Assembly (NCBI GenBank): GCA_023227685.1
Contig: JALNVG010000057.1
Coordinates: forward strand, 1 to 12,999
DNA from: Bacteroidaceae bacterium
GTDB lineage: Bacteria; Bacteroidota; Bacteroidia; Bacteroidales; Bacteroidaceae
Direction of reading: 5' to 3'
DNA: 12,999 nt
Part shown: piece by piece, positions 1 through 8,134 of the stretch
Position numbering within the stretch: position 1 is the first letter of the stretch
How the letters are laid out: each line of letters starts with the position of its first letter
The notes under the pieces: model-generated
What the model saw: only the letters and a program-made list of their open reading frames with translations
The model's database searches: none
What the model was told of the DNA's origin: nothing
Made by a program: the position numbers and the translations under genes

Positions 1-641
1 AGCAGATTGAAAAGTTAAATGATGAATATACAAAGATTTATGCTAATGCCGTAGACAAAAATATTACAAATCCGGTAGGTGTTTATCTCTTTAAACAGAC
101 TTATTACGAGAATTCGGCTGAGAAAAACGACTCTTTACTGGCTATGATTCCCACTAATTATCAGAACGATGAGACGATAGTCAAAATAAAAGCAACAGTT
201 AAGGGACAAAAAGAAACTGAAGTGGGCAAGCCTTACAAAGATTTCGAAATGCAGACACCCGAAGGAAAAACTATTAAGCTATCTGATTTCGTGGGCAAAG
301 GTAAAGTGGTACTGATTGATTTCTGGGCAAGTTGGTGCGGTCCATGCCGCCAGGAAATGCCGAATATGGTAGCTGTCTACGCCAAATATAAAGGCCCGAA
401 ATTTGAAATCGTCGGTGTATCTCTGGACAAGGATGCCAAATCGTGGAAAGCGGCACTCGGTAATTTAAAGATGACCTGGCCCCAAATGTCTGACTTGAAC
501 TATTGGGACAATAAGGGTGCAAAATTGTACTCCATCGCTTCTATACCTCAAACAATTCTTATTGATACGAAAGGTATGATTATCGCGCGTGGACTCCGCG
601 GCGAAGAACTTCAAGCCAAACTATCTGAGATCTTAAAATGA
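1..641 (+). CDS. TlpA-like thiol-disulfide oxidoreductase (AhpC/TSA-thioredoxin family), 5' end outside window
   Basis: The reading frame is open from position 3 to a TGA at 639-641, about 212 residues, so the start lies left of the window. The last ~140 residues form a thioredoxin-fold domain of the TlpA/ResA type. The entry 'GKPYKDFEMQTPEGK' is typical of AhpC/TSA-like proteins. It is followed by the redox motif WASWCGPC, with cysteine codons at 336-338 and 345-347, and the cis-proline loop 'SIPQT', with Pro at 546-548. The ~70 residues before it are mostly helical and look like the tail of the N-terminal domain (often DUF4369) that Bacteroidetes homologues carry. Family members are usually exported or lipid-anchored and reduce or isomerise periplasmic disulfides; the signal peptide would lie outside the window. 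An ATG at 144 is internal to this frame and is not the true start. The gene converges on the glycogen operon. The fold is certain, the exact substrate unknown. Confidence 0.9.
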   Translation, partial: QIEKLNDEYTKIYANAVDKNITNPVGVYLFKQTYYENSAEKNDSLLAMIPTNYQNDETIVKIKATVKGQKETEVGKPYKDFEMQTPEGKTIKLSDFVGKGKVVLIDFWASWCGPCRQEMPNMVAVYAKYKGPKFEIVGVSLDKDAKSWKAALGNLKMTWPQMSDLNYWDNKGAKLYSIASIPQTILIDTKGMIIARGLRGEELQAKLSEILK

Positions 642-667
642 TTTTTTTAAAATTATTAATAAATAAT

Positions 668-710
668 TCTGCCCCTACAATCTTTGATGATTTGTAGGGG
701 CAGATTTTAT
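668..710 (+). terminator. Rho-independent terminator after the TlpA-like gene, possibly bidirectional
   Basis: A perfect 13-bp stem (668-680 with 692-704, arm TCTGCCCCTACAA) with an 11-nt loop is followed on the + strand by TTTTATATT. It starts 27 nt after the TGA and lies between two convergent genes. The - strand side is AT-rich (AATTATTTATTAATAATTTT) rather than a clean T-run, so it may also end glgP transcripts, but less convincingly. Confidence 0.85.
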
Positions 711-730
711 ATTATCGCTATATAATCGGA

Positions 731-3295
731 TTAATTAAACCAACGCACATAGCAGAAATCCTGACGATGAGGAAGATCTGAATTCTGAGGAAACATTCTA
801 TAAGCAACCTTGAAACATCCGGAATTGGATAAACTGTTTGTGGACTCAAAGGTATACAATTCTCCTTCATGCTTAACAACCTCAAACGGTTTAACAGCAT
901 AAATCTTTTGATGCCCTTCCGAGTCTGTTGAAATAATAACCTGCTCAACGCCGATGGCATTATCCAAACCTTTTTCATCTACAACAATAGTTGTCTTGAT
1001 TTCTTCGCCACTCTCTATTATACCGTCCTTGAATTGCTCTTCTTGCTTGCAGGAAATGACCTCAAGAGAATCCCATTTTGAAACGACTTCTTCTTTCCAT
1101 GCCGCTATCTCTTTTGCTTTCTTGTTGTCACCGGCCGAAAGTATTTTGAAACGATTGGCTTCTTTGGTATAAAATTTTGAATAATAATCATCCAACTGAC
1201 GCTTCATCGTATAATTGGGGGCTATCTGAGCTATGGAATTTTTGATGACTTTAACCCAGCCTTCGGAATAACCGTCTTTATTAAAATCGTAATATAACGG
1301 TACGATATTCGTCTCGAGGATACTATAAATCGTTGTAGCATCAAGTTGATCCTGATGTTCTTGGTTCTCATAAGTGCGAACATTTGTCAACGACCAACCG
1401 GCTCCTTCACGATAGCCTTCATACCACCATCCGTCAAGTACGGAAAAATTGACCACACCGTTCATCAAAGCTTTTTCTCCTGATGTTCCCGATGCTTCCA
1501 ACGGACGCGTCGGCGTATTCAACCAGATGTCAACACCGGAAATTAATCGACGGGCCAACTGCATATCGTAATTCTCGAGGAAGATAATCTTACCCAAAAA
1601 TTCCGGACGGCGTGATATTTCAACAATATGCTTAATCAAGCCCTGACCGGCACCATCGTTAGGATGAGCTTTACCAGTATAAAGGAATTGAACCGGATGT
1701 TCCGGATCATTTACGATCTTTGACAACCTATCCAAATCGGTAAATAACAAATGTGCTCGTTTATAGGTTGCGAAACGACGACCGAAGCCTATTAACAGGG
1801 CATTCGGATTAATCTTATCCAATAATGAAACAATTCTTGAAGGATCTCCCTGATTCTTTAACCAATCTTCCTTGAACTGCCTGCGTATATAATCGACCAA
1901 TTTGTGTTTCAACAATACACGTGTTTCCCAAATCTCTTGATCGGGCACTTTATAAATGGATTCCCATATTTTAGGATTGGATTGATCATACAAGAAATTC
2001 TCATCAAAGTATTTAGCATACAGCCGTTTCCATTCTGTTGCACACCAAGTAGGAAAATGCACACCATTAGTAACATATCCTACGTGATTCTCTTCGGGGA
2101 AATAACCTTTCCATATTGAAGAAAACATCTGCTGGGATACCCTCTTATGAACCAAACTGACACCATTAACTTCTTCGGAGGTATTGCAGGCAAAAACAGA
2201 CATGCAAAAACGCTCACCTTTATCACCGGGATTGTTACGCCCCATATCCATTAAATCATCCCAAGTAATACCCATCTTCTCGGGATAAACGCCCATGTAT
2301 TTTCCAAACAAACCTTCGTCAAAATAGTCATGTCCGGCAGGAACGGGAGTATGAACGGTATATAAGGAGGATGCTCTAACGAGCTCTATGGCTTGATTAA
2401 AAGCTAATCCGGTAGATACATACTCACAGATTCGCTGAATATTAATTAAAGTAGCATGACCTTCATTGCAATGATAAACATCTTTCTTGATACCCAATTT
2501 TCTTAACATAAGAATACCGCCGATACCGAGCAAAATTTCTTGCTTCAAGCGATTCTCCCAATCTCCACCATATAGTTTATAAGTGATAGGACGGTCGAAT
2601 TCGCTGTTTTTATCATTATCCGTATCAAGTAAATATAAGGATACACGACCAACATTTACACGCCAGACATTGGCATACACAAAATAATTAATATATGGTA
2701 CGGCAATAACCATCGGCGTTCCATCCTTATCCATCACTCTGTCGATAGGTAATTGTGAGAAATTTTGTGATTCGTAATTTGCAATCTGCTGACCATCCAT
2801 CGACAACGTCTGGTTAAAATAGCCATAGCGATATAAAAGGCCAACGGCACAAAGGTCAACATTGCTATCCGAAGCTTCTTTCAAATAGTCGCCTGCCAAC
2901 ACACCCAAACCTCCGGAATATATTTTCAAGATATGATTTAATCCGTATTCCATACTGAAATATGCTACAGAAGGACGTTTGTCATCAGGTTTAACATCCA
3001 TGTAGTTTCTGAACTTCTCATATAAATTATTCATCCTCTTGATGATCACTTTATCATGAGCAACTTCTTCCAATCTCTCATAACTCAGACTTTCTAAGAA
3101 CAGCACGGGATTATGATCGGATTCCTTCCAGAGTTTTTTATCAAGTTCACGAAATAGTTCTGTGGCCTCGTAATTCCAACACCACCACATATTTCGAGAT
3201 ATCTCTGAAAGTTTTTTCAGTTCATCGGGAATTCGCGATTTTACTGTAATATCCTTCCAAGCGGGAGCATTTACATTACTAATTTTAATTTTCAT
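731..3295 (-). CDS. glgP: Alpha-glucan (glycogen/maltodextrin) phosphorylase, GT35, DUF3417-containing
   Basis: Phosphorolysis of alpha-1,4-glucan to glucose-1-phosphate in the cytoplasm, with pyridoxal phosphate as cofactor. The N-terminal part (about residues 15-120, with 'SRNMWWCWNYEATELF') matches the DUF3417 domain of the shorter bacterial/archaeal phosphorylase branch. 'YFSMEYGL' and 'YSGGLGVLAGDYLKEASD' follow. The PLP-lysine motif EASGTSGEKALMNG places the Schiff-base lysine at codon 1472-1474, residue 608 from the chosen start. About 120 residues after the catalytic core form a strand-rich tail ending 'LPHRQDFCYVRWFN'. Three in-frame ATGs lie close together (3307, 3301, 3295). I prefer 3295, beginning MKIKISNVN and giving 854 residues, because homologues I remember begin this way; 3307 would add MDMD. 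It follows the GT3 synthase by about 40 nt with no terminator between, so the two are very likely one operon for glycogen turnover. Confidence 0.95.
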   Translation of the reverse strand: MKIKISNVNAPAWKDITVKSRIPDELKKLSEISRNMWWCWNYEATELFRELDKKLWKESDHNPVLFLESLSYERLEEVAHDKVIIKRMNNLYEKFRNYMDVKPDDKRPSVAYFSMEYGLNHILKIYSGGLGVLAGDYLKEASDSNVDLCAVGLLYRYGYFNQTLSMDGQQIANYESQNFSQLPIDRVMDKDGTPMVIAVPYINYFVYANVWRVNVGRVSLYLLDTDNDKNSEFDRPITYKLYGGDWENRLKQEILLGIGGILMLRKLGIKKDVYHCNEGHATLINIQRICEYVSTGLAFNQAIELVRASSLYTVHTPVPAGHDYFDEGLFGKYMGVYPEKMGITWDDLMDMGRNNPGDKGERFCMSVFACNTSEEVNGVSLVHKRVSQQMFSSIWKGYFPEENHVGYVTNGVHFPTWCATEWKRLYAKYFDENFLYDQSNPKIWESIYKVPDQEIWETRVLLKHKLVDYIRRQFKEDWLKNQGDPSRIVSLLDKINPNALLIGFGRRFATYKRAHLLFTDLDRLSKIVNDPEHPVQFLYTGKAHPNDGAGQGLIKHIVEISRRPEFLGKIIFLENYDMQLARRLISGVDIWLNTPTRPLEASGTSGEKALMNGVVNFSVLDGWWYEGYREGAGWSLTNVRTYENQEHQDQLDATTIYSILETNIVPLYYDFNKDGYSEGWVKVIKNSIAQIAPNYTMKRQLDDYYSKFYTKEANRFKILSAGDNKKAKEIAAWKEEVVSKWDSLEVISCKQEEQFKDGIIESGEEIKTTIVVDEKGLDNAIGVEQVIISTDSEGHQKIYAVKPFEVVKHEGELYTFESTNSLSNSGCFKVAYRMFPQNSDLPHRQDFCYVRWFN

Positions 3296-3338
3296 ATCCA
3301 TATCCAAAAAATTTACAGATTATACCATTGAAATTCTT

Positions 3339-5003
3339 CTAACTTATCAAACGCTTTTCTGCTTTGCGCAAAGCAAAGTCATAAGCTTCATCGTAATACT
3401 GAATAAAATGTTTCCATAAAGCGTGTTCGGCTATATCAGCCGCATGCTGACGGATAATCGCCATTTCTTCCTCCGAACGTTCGGAAACATATAAAATCGT
3501 ATCTTTAACTCCATCGGCCACTTCGGAGTAATTGTAATCGGAACGGTGTAAAACTTGTACTCCATCATCTATGCCACTCTTATCATTCATATTATTCTTA
3601 ACCCACAATCCAAAACCGGACAAATCGGTCGTTATGGTAGGTATATGGAACGCTAGACTTTCAAGTGGGGTATAACCCCATGGCTCATAATAGGATGGAT
3701 AAGCGGTTATATCTTCGCCGATCAATATATCATAATATTCTTTGTTGAATATTCCATCGCTGCTGTTCATATAACACGGAACAAAGATTGTTTTCACTTT
3801 ATCTTCGGGGCGATTATTCATGCCTAAAGATTTCATCATGTCAAGTACTCTATCCTGATCGGCATTGTGCAACCAATGCGTGATGAAAGGATCTTTGAGC
3901 GGAGTAGTAAAATTATCCCGACTCTTCAAACGTTCCATCAAATCAGACCGGGCATCACCTACATATCCGGGTACATTAACATAGGCTAATATATTTCGAT
4001 GAAGACCTTTGTCATGATTCAAGCGGTTCAAGGCATCTATAAAAATATCTATTCCTTTATTCTTAAATTCATATCTTCCGCTCGTACAAACAATTAATGT
4101 ATCATCGCCAAAATCCATTCCGAGCAAACGACCGGCTACTTTCAATAAAAGCGAACGCGCACGCTTACGCTTTCCTGCAAACAACTTGCCATTGGGTACA
4201 AAATCATCTTCGAAACCATTCATCAAAACGACATCGGCGGGCTTATCCAAAAGCTCTTTGCACTCATTATTGGTTATGTCACTCACCGTTGTGAAACAAT
4301 CCACATGATGAGCTGTTTGCTTTTCAATAGAATGTTTTGACTGCATATTCAATTCTTCAGCCATCTGGTCACCATTATAGGCAAAAAGATAATCATAAAG
4401 GGGTTTGTTATTGCCTGCAATAGAACGTCCGATTGATGTGGCATGGGTGGTGAAAATCGTTGCAATCTCGGGTACCACAGACTGCACATAAAGAGCTCCC
4501 AACCCTGTCATCCATTCGTGTGCCTGAAAGATAACCTTATCTTTCGGCGTAAGATTAAAACGATAATAACTTTCAACAACTTTTCCGGCAGCATAAGAGA
4601 ACATGGAAGCTTCGTCGTAATCACCATATGCATGGAGGGAATCTATCTGATAAAGATTCCACATGCTTGTATATATATCGTTTTTTATCTTGAAAAAAGG
4701 TTGAAAATCAACCAAGATAACTATAGGATTGCCAGGTATCTTCCATCGACCTATACGGACAGAAAGATGTTCCTCTTTCAAGGCATGCTCTTTCCATGCT
4801 ACACATAAGTTATCCGACTCTTCGAAATACGGATTTTCCTTGTCTTTCCAAACATCGGGACCTATAAAAATCAAATCATCAAAGAACCGCTTATGCAAAG
4901 TATTGGCGCGGGTTGATAATACTGTATAAATTCCACCAACCTTGTTGCATACTTCCCAGCTCGCTTCAAAAACGAAATCCGGAACAATAAAATCTTTTAC
5001 CAT
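3339..5003 (-). CDS. Glycogen synthase of the eukaryote-like GT3 family
   Basis: Transfers glucose from a sugar nucleotide (UDP-glucose in characterised GT3 enzymes) to the growing alpha-1,4-glucan. It is 554 residues, shorter than the ~700 of yeast and animal enzymes. Residues 12-29 ('FEASWEVCNKVGGIYTVL') closely resemble the donor-binding N-terminus of eukaryotic glycogen synthases, with KVGG at 21-24. The C-terminal half holds the E-x7-E motif 'YEPWGYTPLE' (E440, E448), followed by 'IPTITTDLSGFG'. This is GT3 (Pfam Glycogen_syn), not the GT5 GlgA of enterobacteria, so I leave the symbol empty. The C-terminal helix region (507-554) has only scattered arginines and lacks the dense Arg cluster through which glucose-6-phosphate activates the yeast and animal enzymes. 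There is no long phosphorylatable tail. First gene of the glycogen operon, with a promoter just upstream and glgP 31 nt or more downstream. Confidence 0.94.
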   Translation of the reverse strand: MVKDFIVPDFVFEASWEVCNKVGGIYTVLSTRANTLHKRFFDDLIFIGPDVWKDKENPYFEESDNLCVAWKEHALKEEHLSVRIGRWKIPGNPIVILVDFQPFFKIKNDIYTSMWNLYQIDSLHAYGDYDEASMFSYAAGKVVESYYRFNLTPKDKVIFQAHEWMTGLGALYVQSVVPEIATIFTTHATSIGRSIAGNNKPLYDYLFAYNGDQMAEELNMQSKHSIEKQTAHHVDCFTTVSDITNNECKELLDKPADVVLMNGFEDDFVPNGKLFAGKRKRARSLLLKVAGRLLGMDFGDDTLIVCTSGRYEFKNKGIDIFIDALNRLNHDKGLHRNILAYVNVPGYVGDARSDLMERLKSRDNFTTPLKDPFITHWLHNADQDRVLDMMKSLGMNNRPEDKVKTIFVPCYMNSSDGIFNKEYYDILIGEDITAYPSYYEPWGYTPLESLAFHIPTITTDLSGFGLWVKNNMNDKSGIDDGVQVLHRSDYNYSEVADGVKDTILYVSERSEEEMAIIRQHAADIAEHALWKHFIQYYDEAYDFALRKAEKRLIS

Positions 5004-5034
5004 ATAAAAGCCACAATAAATTTCTTTAATAAAA

Positions 5035-5042
5035 CAAAAGTA
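5035..5042 (-). promoter_or_regulatory. Bacteroidetes-type -7 promoter element of the glycogen operon
   Basis: On the - strand this reads TACTTTTG, a perfect match to the Bacteroidetes primary-sigma -7 consensus TAnnTTTG, 31 nt before the synthase ATG. Transcription would start near 5028 and leave a leader of about 25 nt. The expected -33 TTTG about 20 nt upstream is not clearly present; the region is only AT-rich. No Shine-Dalgarno site precedes the ATG. Confidence 0.6.
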
Positions 5043-5110
5043 AGAATTAATTTCTTATTAAAGATTCTTTTTCATACTAAATATAAAAAAAAGCTACGCA
5101 AACCGTTGAA

Positions 5111-5155
5111 TTAAAATAAATCATCCCTATATAGCTTACTTTGCTATATAGGGAT
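5111..5155 (-). terminator. Terminator at the end of the V-ATPase operon
   Basis: A perfect 13-bp stem (5123-5135 with 5143-5155, arm ATCCCTATATAGC) with a 7-nt loop lies 25 nt after the atpK stop. On the - strand it is followed by GATTTATTTTAATT, a moderately T-rich tail. It separates the V-ATPase operon from the glycogen operon, whose promoter lies about 70 nt further on. Confidence 0.75.
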
Positions 5156-5179
5156 AATAAAAAAATACTTACTCAATAT

Positions 5180-5641
5180 TTATGCGACTGCTGTTCCTAT
5201 CATAAATACGGTAGCCAACGCTACAATAGCATAAAGCTCGGGGAACACAGCCAAAATTAATGTATTACCAAATACATTATATCCCTGACCGATAGAGGCT
5301 ACGCCATTAGCACAAACTTGCCCCTGACGGATAGCTGAAAATAAGGCAACTAATCCCATGGCTATACCTGCACCAAAAACAGCCATCGCTTGTATAGCAG
5401 TAATCTGGGGTGTAAGCACCTTGAAAATCGTTTGGAACATGAAATAACCGGCAAAGCCGTACAGACCTTGCGTACCAGGCATTGCTGTGAGTACCAGATA
5501 GTTACCGAAAGCACTATCGTTTTTCTTTAATGCACCAAGTGTAGCGTTTCCTGCAATGGTCACTCCGAAGGCACTTCCTATGCCGGACAAGCCAACCATA
5601 ATTGCGATGCCCAAATAGGCGATAAACAAATTAATGTCCAT
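5180..5641 (-). CDS. atpK: V-type ATP synthase/ATPase subunit K (rotor-ring proteolipid)
   Basis: Membrane proteolipid forming the rotor ring that carries ions past subunit I. It is 153 residues of two fused hairpins (four membrane helices), the duplicated 16-kDa form, as in Enterococcus hirae NtpK (about 156). The first hairpin carries 'PGTQGLYGF' (T57, Q58, Y61) in place of a carboxylate. The second carries 'FSAIRQGQV' (Q106) and the ion-binding carboxylate E135 in 'FPELYAIV'. These match the NtpK side-chain Na+ ligands T64, Q65, Y68, Q110 and E139, and the Q-to-E spacing of 29 residues is identical. The ring should therefore have one carboxylate per four helices and probably binds Na+. Last gene of the operon, separated from atpI by a 50-nt AT-rich spacer and followed by a terminator. 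Confidence 0.95.
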   Translation of the reverse strand: MDINLFIAYLGIAIMVGLSGIGSAFGVTIAGNATLGALKKNDSAFGNYLVLTAMPGTQGLYGFAGYFMFQTIFKVLTPQITAIQAMAVFGAGIAMGLVALFSAIRQGQVCANGVASIGQGYNVFGNTLILAVFPELYAIVALATVFMIGTAVA

Positions 5642-5691
5642 AATGTAATTTTGTTTTGTTATTTAATTTATTATTTATTTTAACTGAAATA

Positions 5692-7512
5692 CTAATTCTT
5701 AAACGGTTTATATTCCTTTCCTCCACCCTGAAACTCGGAATTCTTAAAGAATTCGACAAACGTCAAACGCATCGGATGAACAACGGCCCCAAGGATATTC
5801 ATGAACATATTGATGGAGTGACCGGCCAAGAAAATAAAAACGACAAAGATTGGTCCCAAAATAATATTATCAGGACTCATCCCTACTGCCAAACTATCAA
5901 ATACACTGGCAAGAATACTTCCGGAAAGACCAAGGGCAAATAACCGCACATATGAAAGTGTATCGCCAAGCAAACCTGTAGCCATATTATAGCTATCCCA
6001 GATTCCTAATCCGATATTCAGAAATATATTTTTTCCCGGACTGTTGAAAAAGAAGATGAGTACACCGCAAATTCCCATAATAACTAAATGGACTGTTCCG
6101 CCCATCACTAGTATACTGGGGAATAACGCGGAAAAGAGAGTCGACATAATCAAGATAAACCAGCCTATTGTTGAAATGGCATAAGTGAATCCGTGTTGAA
6201 TAGTACGATTGACTATCTTCAACGACATACCGAACATAATCTGAATCACACCCATAATTAACGAGAGCTGGAACATCTGATTATTATTCAGTGTAATAGC
6301 ATTCTTTAAATCCAACATAAAAGAAAAACCGATATTGTAAATATTGAAGCCAAAGAATGTTCCTGTTAGAAATCCGCAAAAAAATGTTGATGTTCCCAGT
6401 ACTTGGATAAGAGGAAGAACCGATTTCATGAGGGGACTGATTTTCTTGGCAAATGTACGATATAGTGTTGCACAAATCAATAAAAACAAACCATATCCCG
6501 AATCTCCCAGGCACAGCCCGAAAAAGATCATGAAGAATGGTGCAAAATAAGGCGTCAAATCCAACTCGCCATACTTTGGCAACATATATAATTTACCTAT
6601 AGGTTCAAACCATGAGAAAAATTTCAGGTTATGTAAAAGTATAGGCACATCATCTAATTCAGGATCCGGATCGGTAATCTCATAATAAACATCGGCGGTA
6701 TCAAGATAAGCTTCTATTTTCTGTTGACAAGCAACAGGTGCCCATCCTCCTATTAGCATCAATTTGTCGCCAACCGTCTTTTCAGTACTTAAAACTACTT
6801 TTTTAAATTCAATTTGCCTCTGTAGTTTTTTCTGCGCAGCTTCAATAGACGGTATTTCTTTCTCGGAAAGAGAAACCAATTGTCTCTCGTTTTCTGCTAT
6901 TTCTTTTTCTTTGGTTTCATACAAAACTGCTAAACGGGCTAATGAATAATCGGGCAGTTTAGGTTGGTCAGCATCTATATCTACAATTTCACCTACCTTA
7001 GTAATTGTGACAAAATACACCTTTGAAGATATTGTTTCTATTACTATCGCATTATATTTTAATTTCCATTCTTCTTTGAAAGTTCTTTCAGAACAAGAAT
7101 AAAAACGGACAACATATCCGGCATTCTTCAACTTTTTTATATTCTCAGGATCAAAATTCCCCCAAACTTGCACTGTATCCCTTTCTTTTGCATAGCTCTG
7201 CAATTGTTGATTCAACTGGATCGAAGCTGATTGCAAAAAGTCTATTTTTTCCAACACCTGCCCGCCCCGTTCGGCAGAACCGTTTTCTTCTGAAATAACA
7301 ACATTTTTTTCATGCTTCTGACGTTTCAGCAATTTCAAGGCAGCATTAAAACGATTAGATAATCTTAAATCATCTTGCAACTCCTTATTTTCAGCAAAGC
7401 CCTTTTGCTTTTCAACAACATGAACCACACCCAAGTCGCGCAAATGAGTAAGAAATTCATCGTAACCCTTATGATAAATTAGGAAAGTAAGTTTTTTCAT
7501 CTTAGTGATCAT
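5692..7512 (-). CDS. atpI: V-type ATP synthase/ATPase subunit I (a-like ion-channel stator)
   Basis: Membrane stator subunit providing the two half-channels next to the K ring; it also anchors the peripheral stalk. It is 606 residues: a cytoplasmic N-terminal half with coiled-coil arms (to about residue 325), then a membrane half starting near 'FFMIFFGLCLGDSGYGLFLL' with roughly eight hydrophobic segments. R523 in 'LSYVRLFALGLSGS' corresponds to the essential channel arginine (Vph1 R735). R582 in 'VHPMRLTFVEFFKN' matches the second conserved arginine (Vph1 R799). The start at 7512 (MITKMKK) is favoured because an excellent Shine-Dalgarno sequence lies 5 nt upstream. That start overlaps the end of atpD by 11 nt. 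A second in-frame ATG at 7500 (MKKLTFL) would remove the overlap but has the site farther away. Confidence 0.96.
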   Translation of the reverse strand: MITKMKKLTFLIYHKGYDEFLTHLRDLGVVHVVEKQKGFAENKELQDDLRLSNRFNAALKLLKRQKHEKNVVISEENGSAERGGQVLEKIDFLQSASIQLNQQLQSYAKERDTVQVWGNFDPENIKKLKNAGYVVRFYSCSERTFKEEWKLKYNAIVIETISSKVYFVTITKVGEIVDIDADQPKLPDYSLARLAVLYETKEKEIAENERQLVSLSEKEIPSIEAAQKKLQRQIEFKKVVLSTEKTVGDKLMLIGGWAPVACQQKIEAYLDTADVYYEITDPDPELDDVPILLHNLKFFSWFEPIGKLYMLPKYGELDLTPYFAPFFMIFFGLCLGDSGYGLFLLICATLYRTFAKKISPLMKSVLPLIQVLGTSTFFCGFLTGTFFGFNIYNIGFSFMLDLKNAITLNNNQMFQLSLIMGVIQIMFGMSLKIVNRTIQHGFTYAISTIGWFILIMSTLFSALFPSILVMGGTVHLVIMGICGVLIFFFNSPGKNIFLNIGLGIWDSYNMATGLLGDTLSYVRLFALGLSGSILASVFDSLAVGMSPDNIILGPIFVVFIFLAGHSINMFMNILGAVVHPMRLTFVEFFKNSEFQGGGKEYKPFKN

Positions 7513-8113
7513 CTTCTACCTCCTTTCTCTTTTCCTGTAAGGATTTCAAGATTTTCTGCGATGACTTAGACAGATTTTCTTCATCTTCCAAGAAACGTTT
7601 AATCTTACGTAAAGCATCTTGAAAACCCGGTATTTGAACTTTCTCAAAAAGATTTACTTTCTGAGTTGTTTTTTTACGTGCATGTTCTAATAGATTTAAT
7701 TTGGCATCCACAAATTCATGTTCCAAAGCTGTATTGGCCAAATCTTTGAGCAAATGAATACCATCTACATACCATTTGGGAGCGTTAAACAAGCAGAACG
7801 GACGTGTCTCAAAATCAACGTTTTCGAGTAACGGGACTCTTACACCGGCAATTTTTTTTACGCCCAGATGAACATCCTTCACCTTAATCAAGGTAGCGTC
7901 AAACTCATTCCAAAGTGCGAACATGGCTTCATAATTCTGGATTCCTTTTTCCAGACGTTCTTCCAATTCCTTCGCTTCGGCCTTACAGCGCTTAACTTCC
8001 ATACGCAAAGCACTTTCCTTATTTTTAATGATAGGAAGCGTACGCACACGTACTTTCAACTGCTTTTCAAGCTGCTGAAGTGAGGTTTTGTTATATTGAT
8101 ATTTTATAGCCAT
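7502..8113 (-). CDS. atpD: V-type ATP synthase/ATPase subunit D (central rotor shaft)
   Basis: Subunit D is the coiled-coil rotor axle inside the A3B3 hexamer, the functional counterpart of F-type gamma. It is 203 residues. The N-terminus 'MAIKYQYNKTSLQQLEKQL' is characteristic of the family. It leads into one long charged helix (about residues 8-70) rich in K, E, R and L; a second long helix follows at about 130-200, giving the expected antiparallel coiled coil. The middle has the conserved-looking globular part around 'RVPLLENVDFETRPF'. The gene begins 21 nt after atpB. Its last codons (E-V-E-D-D-H) contain the ribosome-binding site of atpI and overlap its start. Note the naming: this is V-type D, not the F-type beta subunit also called AtpD. 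Confidence 0.95.
   Translation of the reverse strand: MAIKYQYNKTSLQQLEKQLKVRVRTLPIIKNKESALRMEVKRCKAEAKELEERLEKGIQNYEAMFALWNEFDATLIKVKDVHLGVKKIAGVRVPLLENVDFETRPFCLFNAPKWYVDGIHLLKDLANTALEHEFVDAKLNLLEHARKKTTQKVNLFEKVQIPGFQDALRKIKRFLEDEENLSKSSQKILKSLQEKRKEVEDDH
7518..7526 (-). promoter_or_regulatory. Strong Shine-Dalgarno site for atpI inside atpD
   Basis: The - strand reads AAAGGAGGT, then AGAAG, then the ATG at 7512. This is a near-full anti-Shine-Dalgarno match at a 5-nt spacing, lying within the last codons of atpD. None of the other six V-ATPase genes has a comparable site, and the phylum generally avoids them. It decides the atpI start. Confidence 0.65.
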
Positions 8114-8134
8114 CTCAATTTCATGTTTGGTGAA

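Noticed and set aside
718..978. - strand open frame of 86 codons overlapping the 3' end of the phosphorylase gene
   Set aside because: It is an alternate frame of a confidently identified coding region, with no recognisable protein features.
4443..4808. + strand open frame of 121 codons inside the glycogen synthase gene
   Set aside because: It is antisense to a strongly conserved gene, shows no family resemblance and lacks a ribosome-binding site or promoter.
5656..5943. + strand open frame of 95 codons opposite the end of atpI
   Set aside because: It is antisense to the conserved C-terminal channel region of subunit I; its composition looks like a shadow frame.
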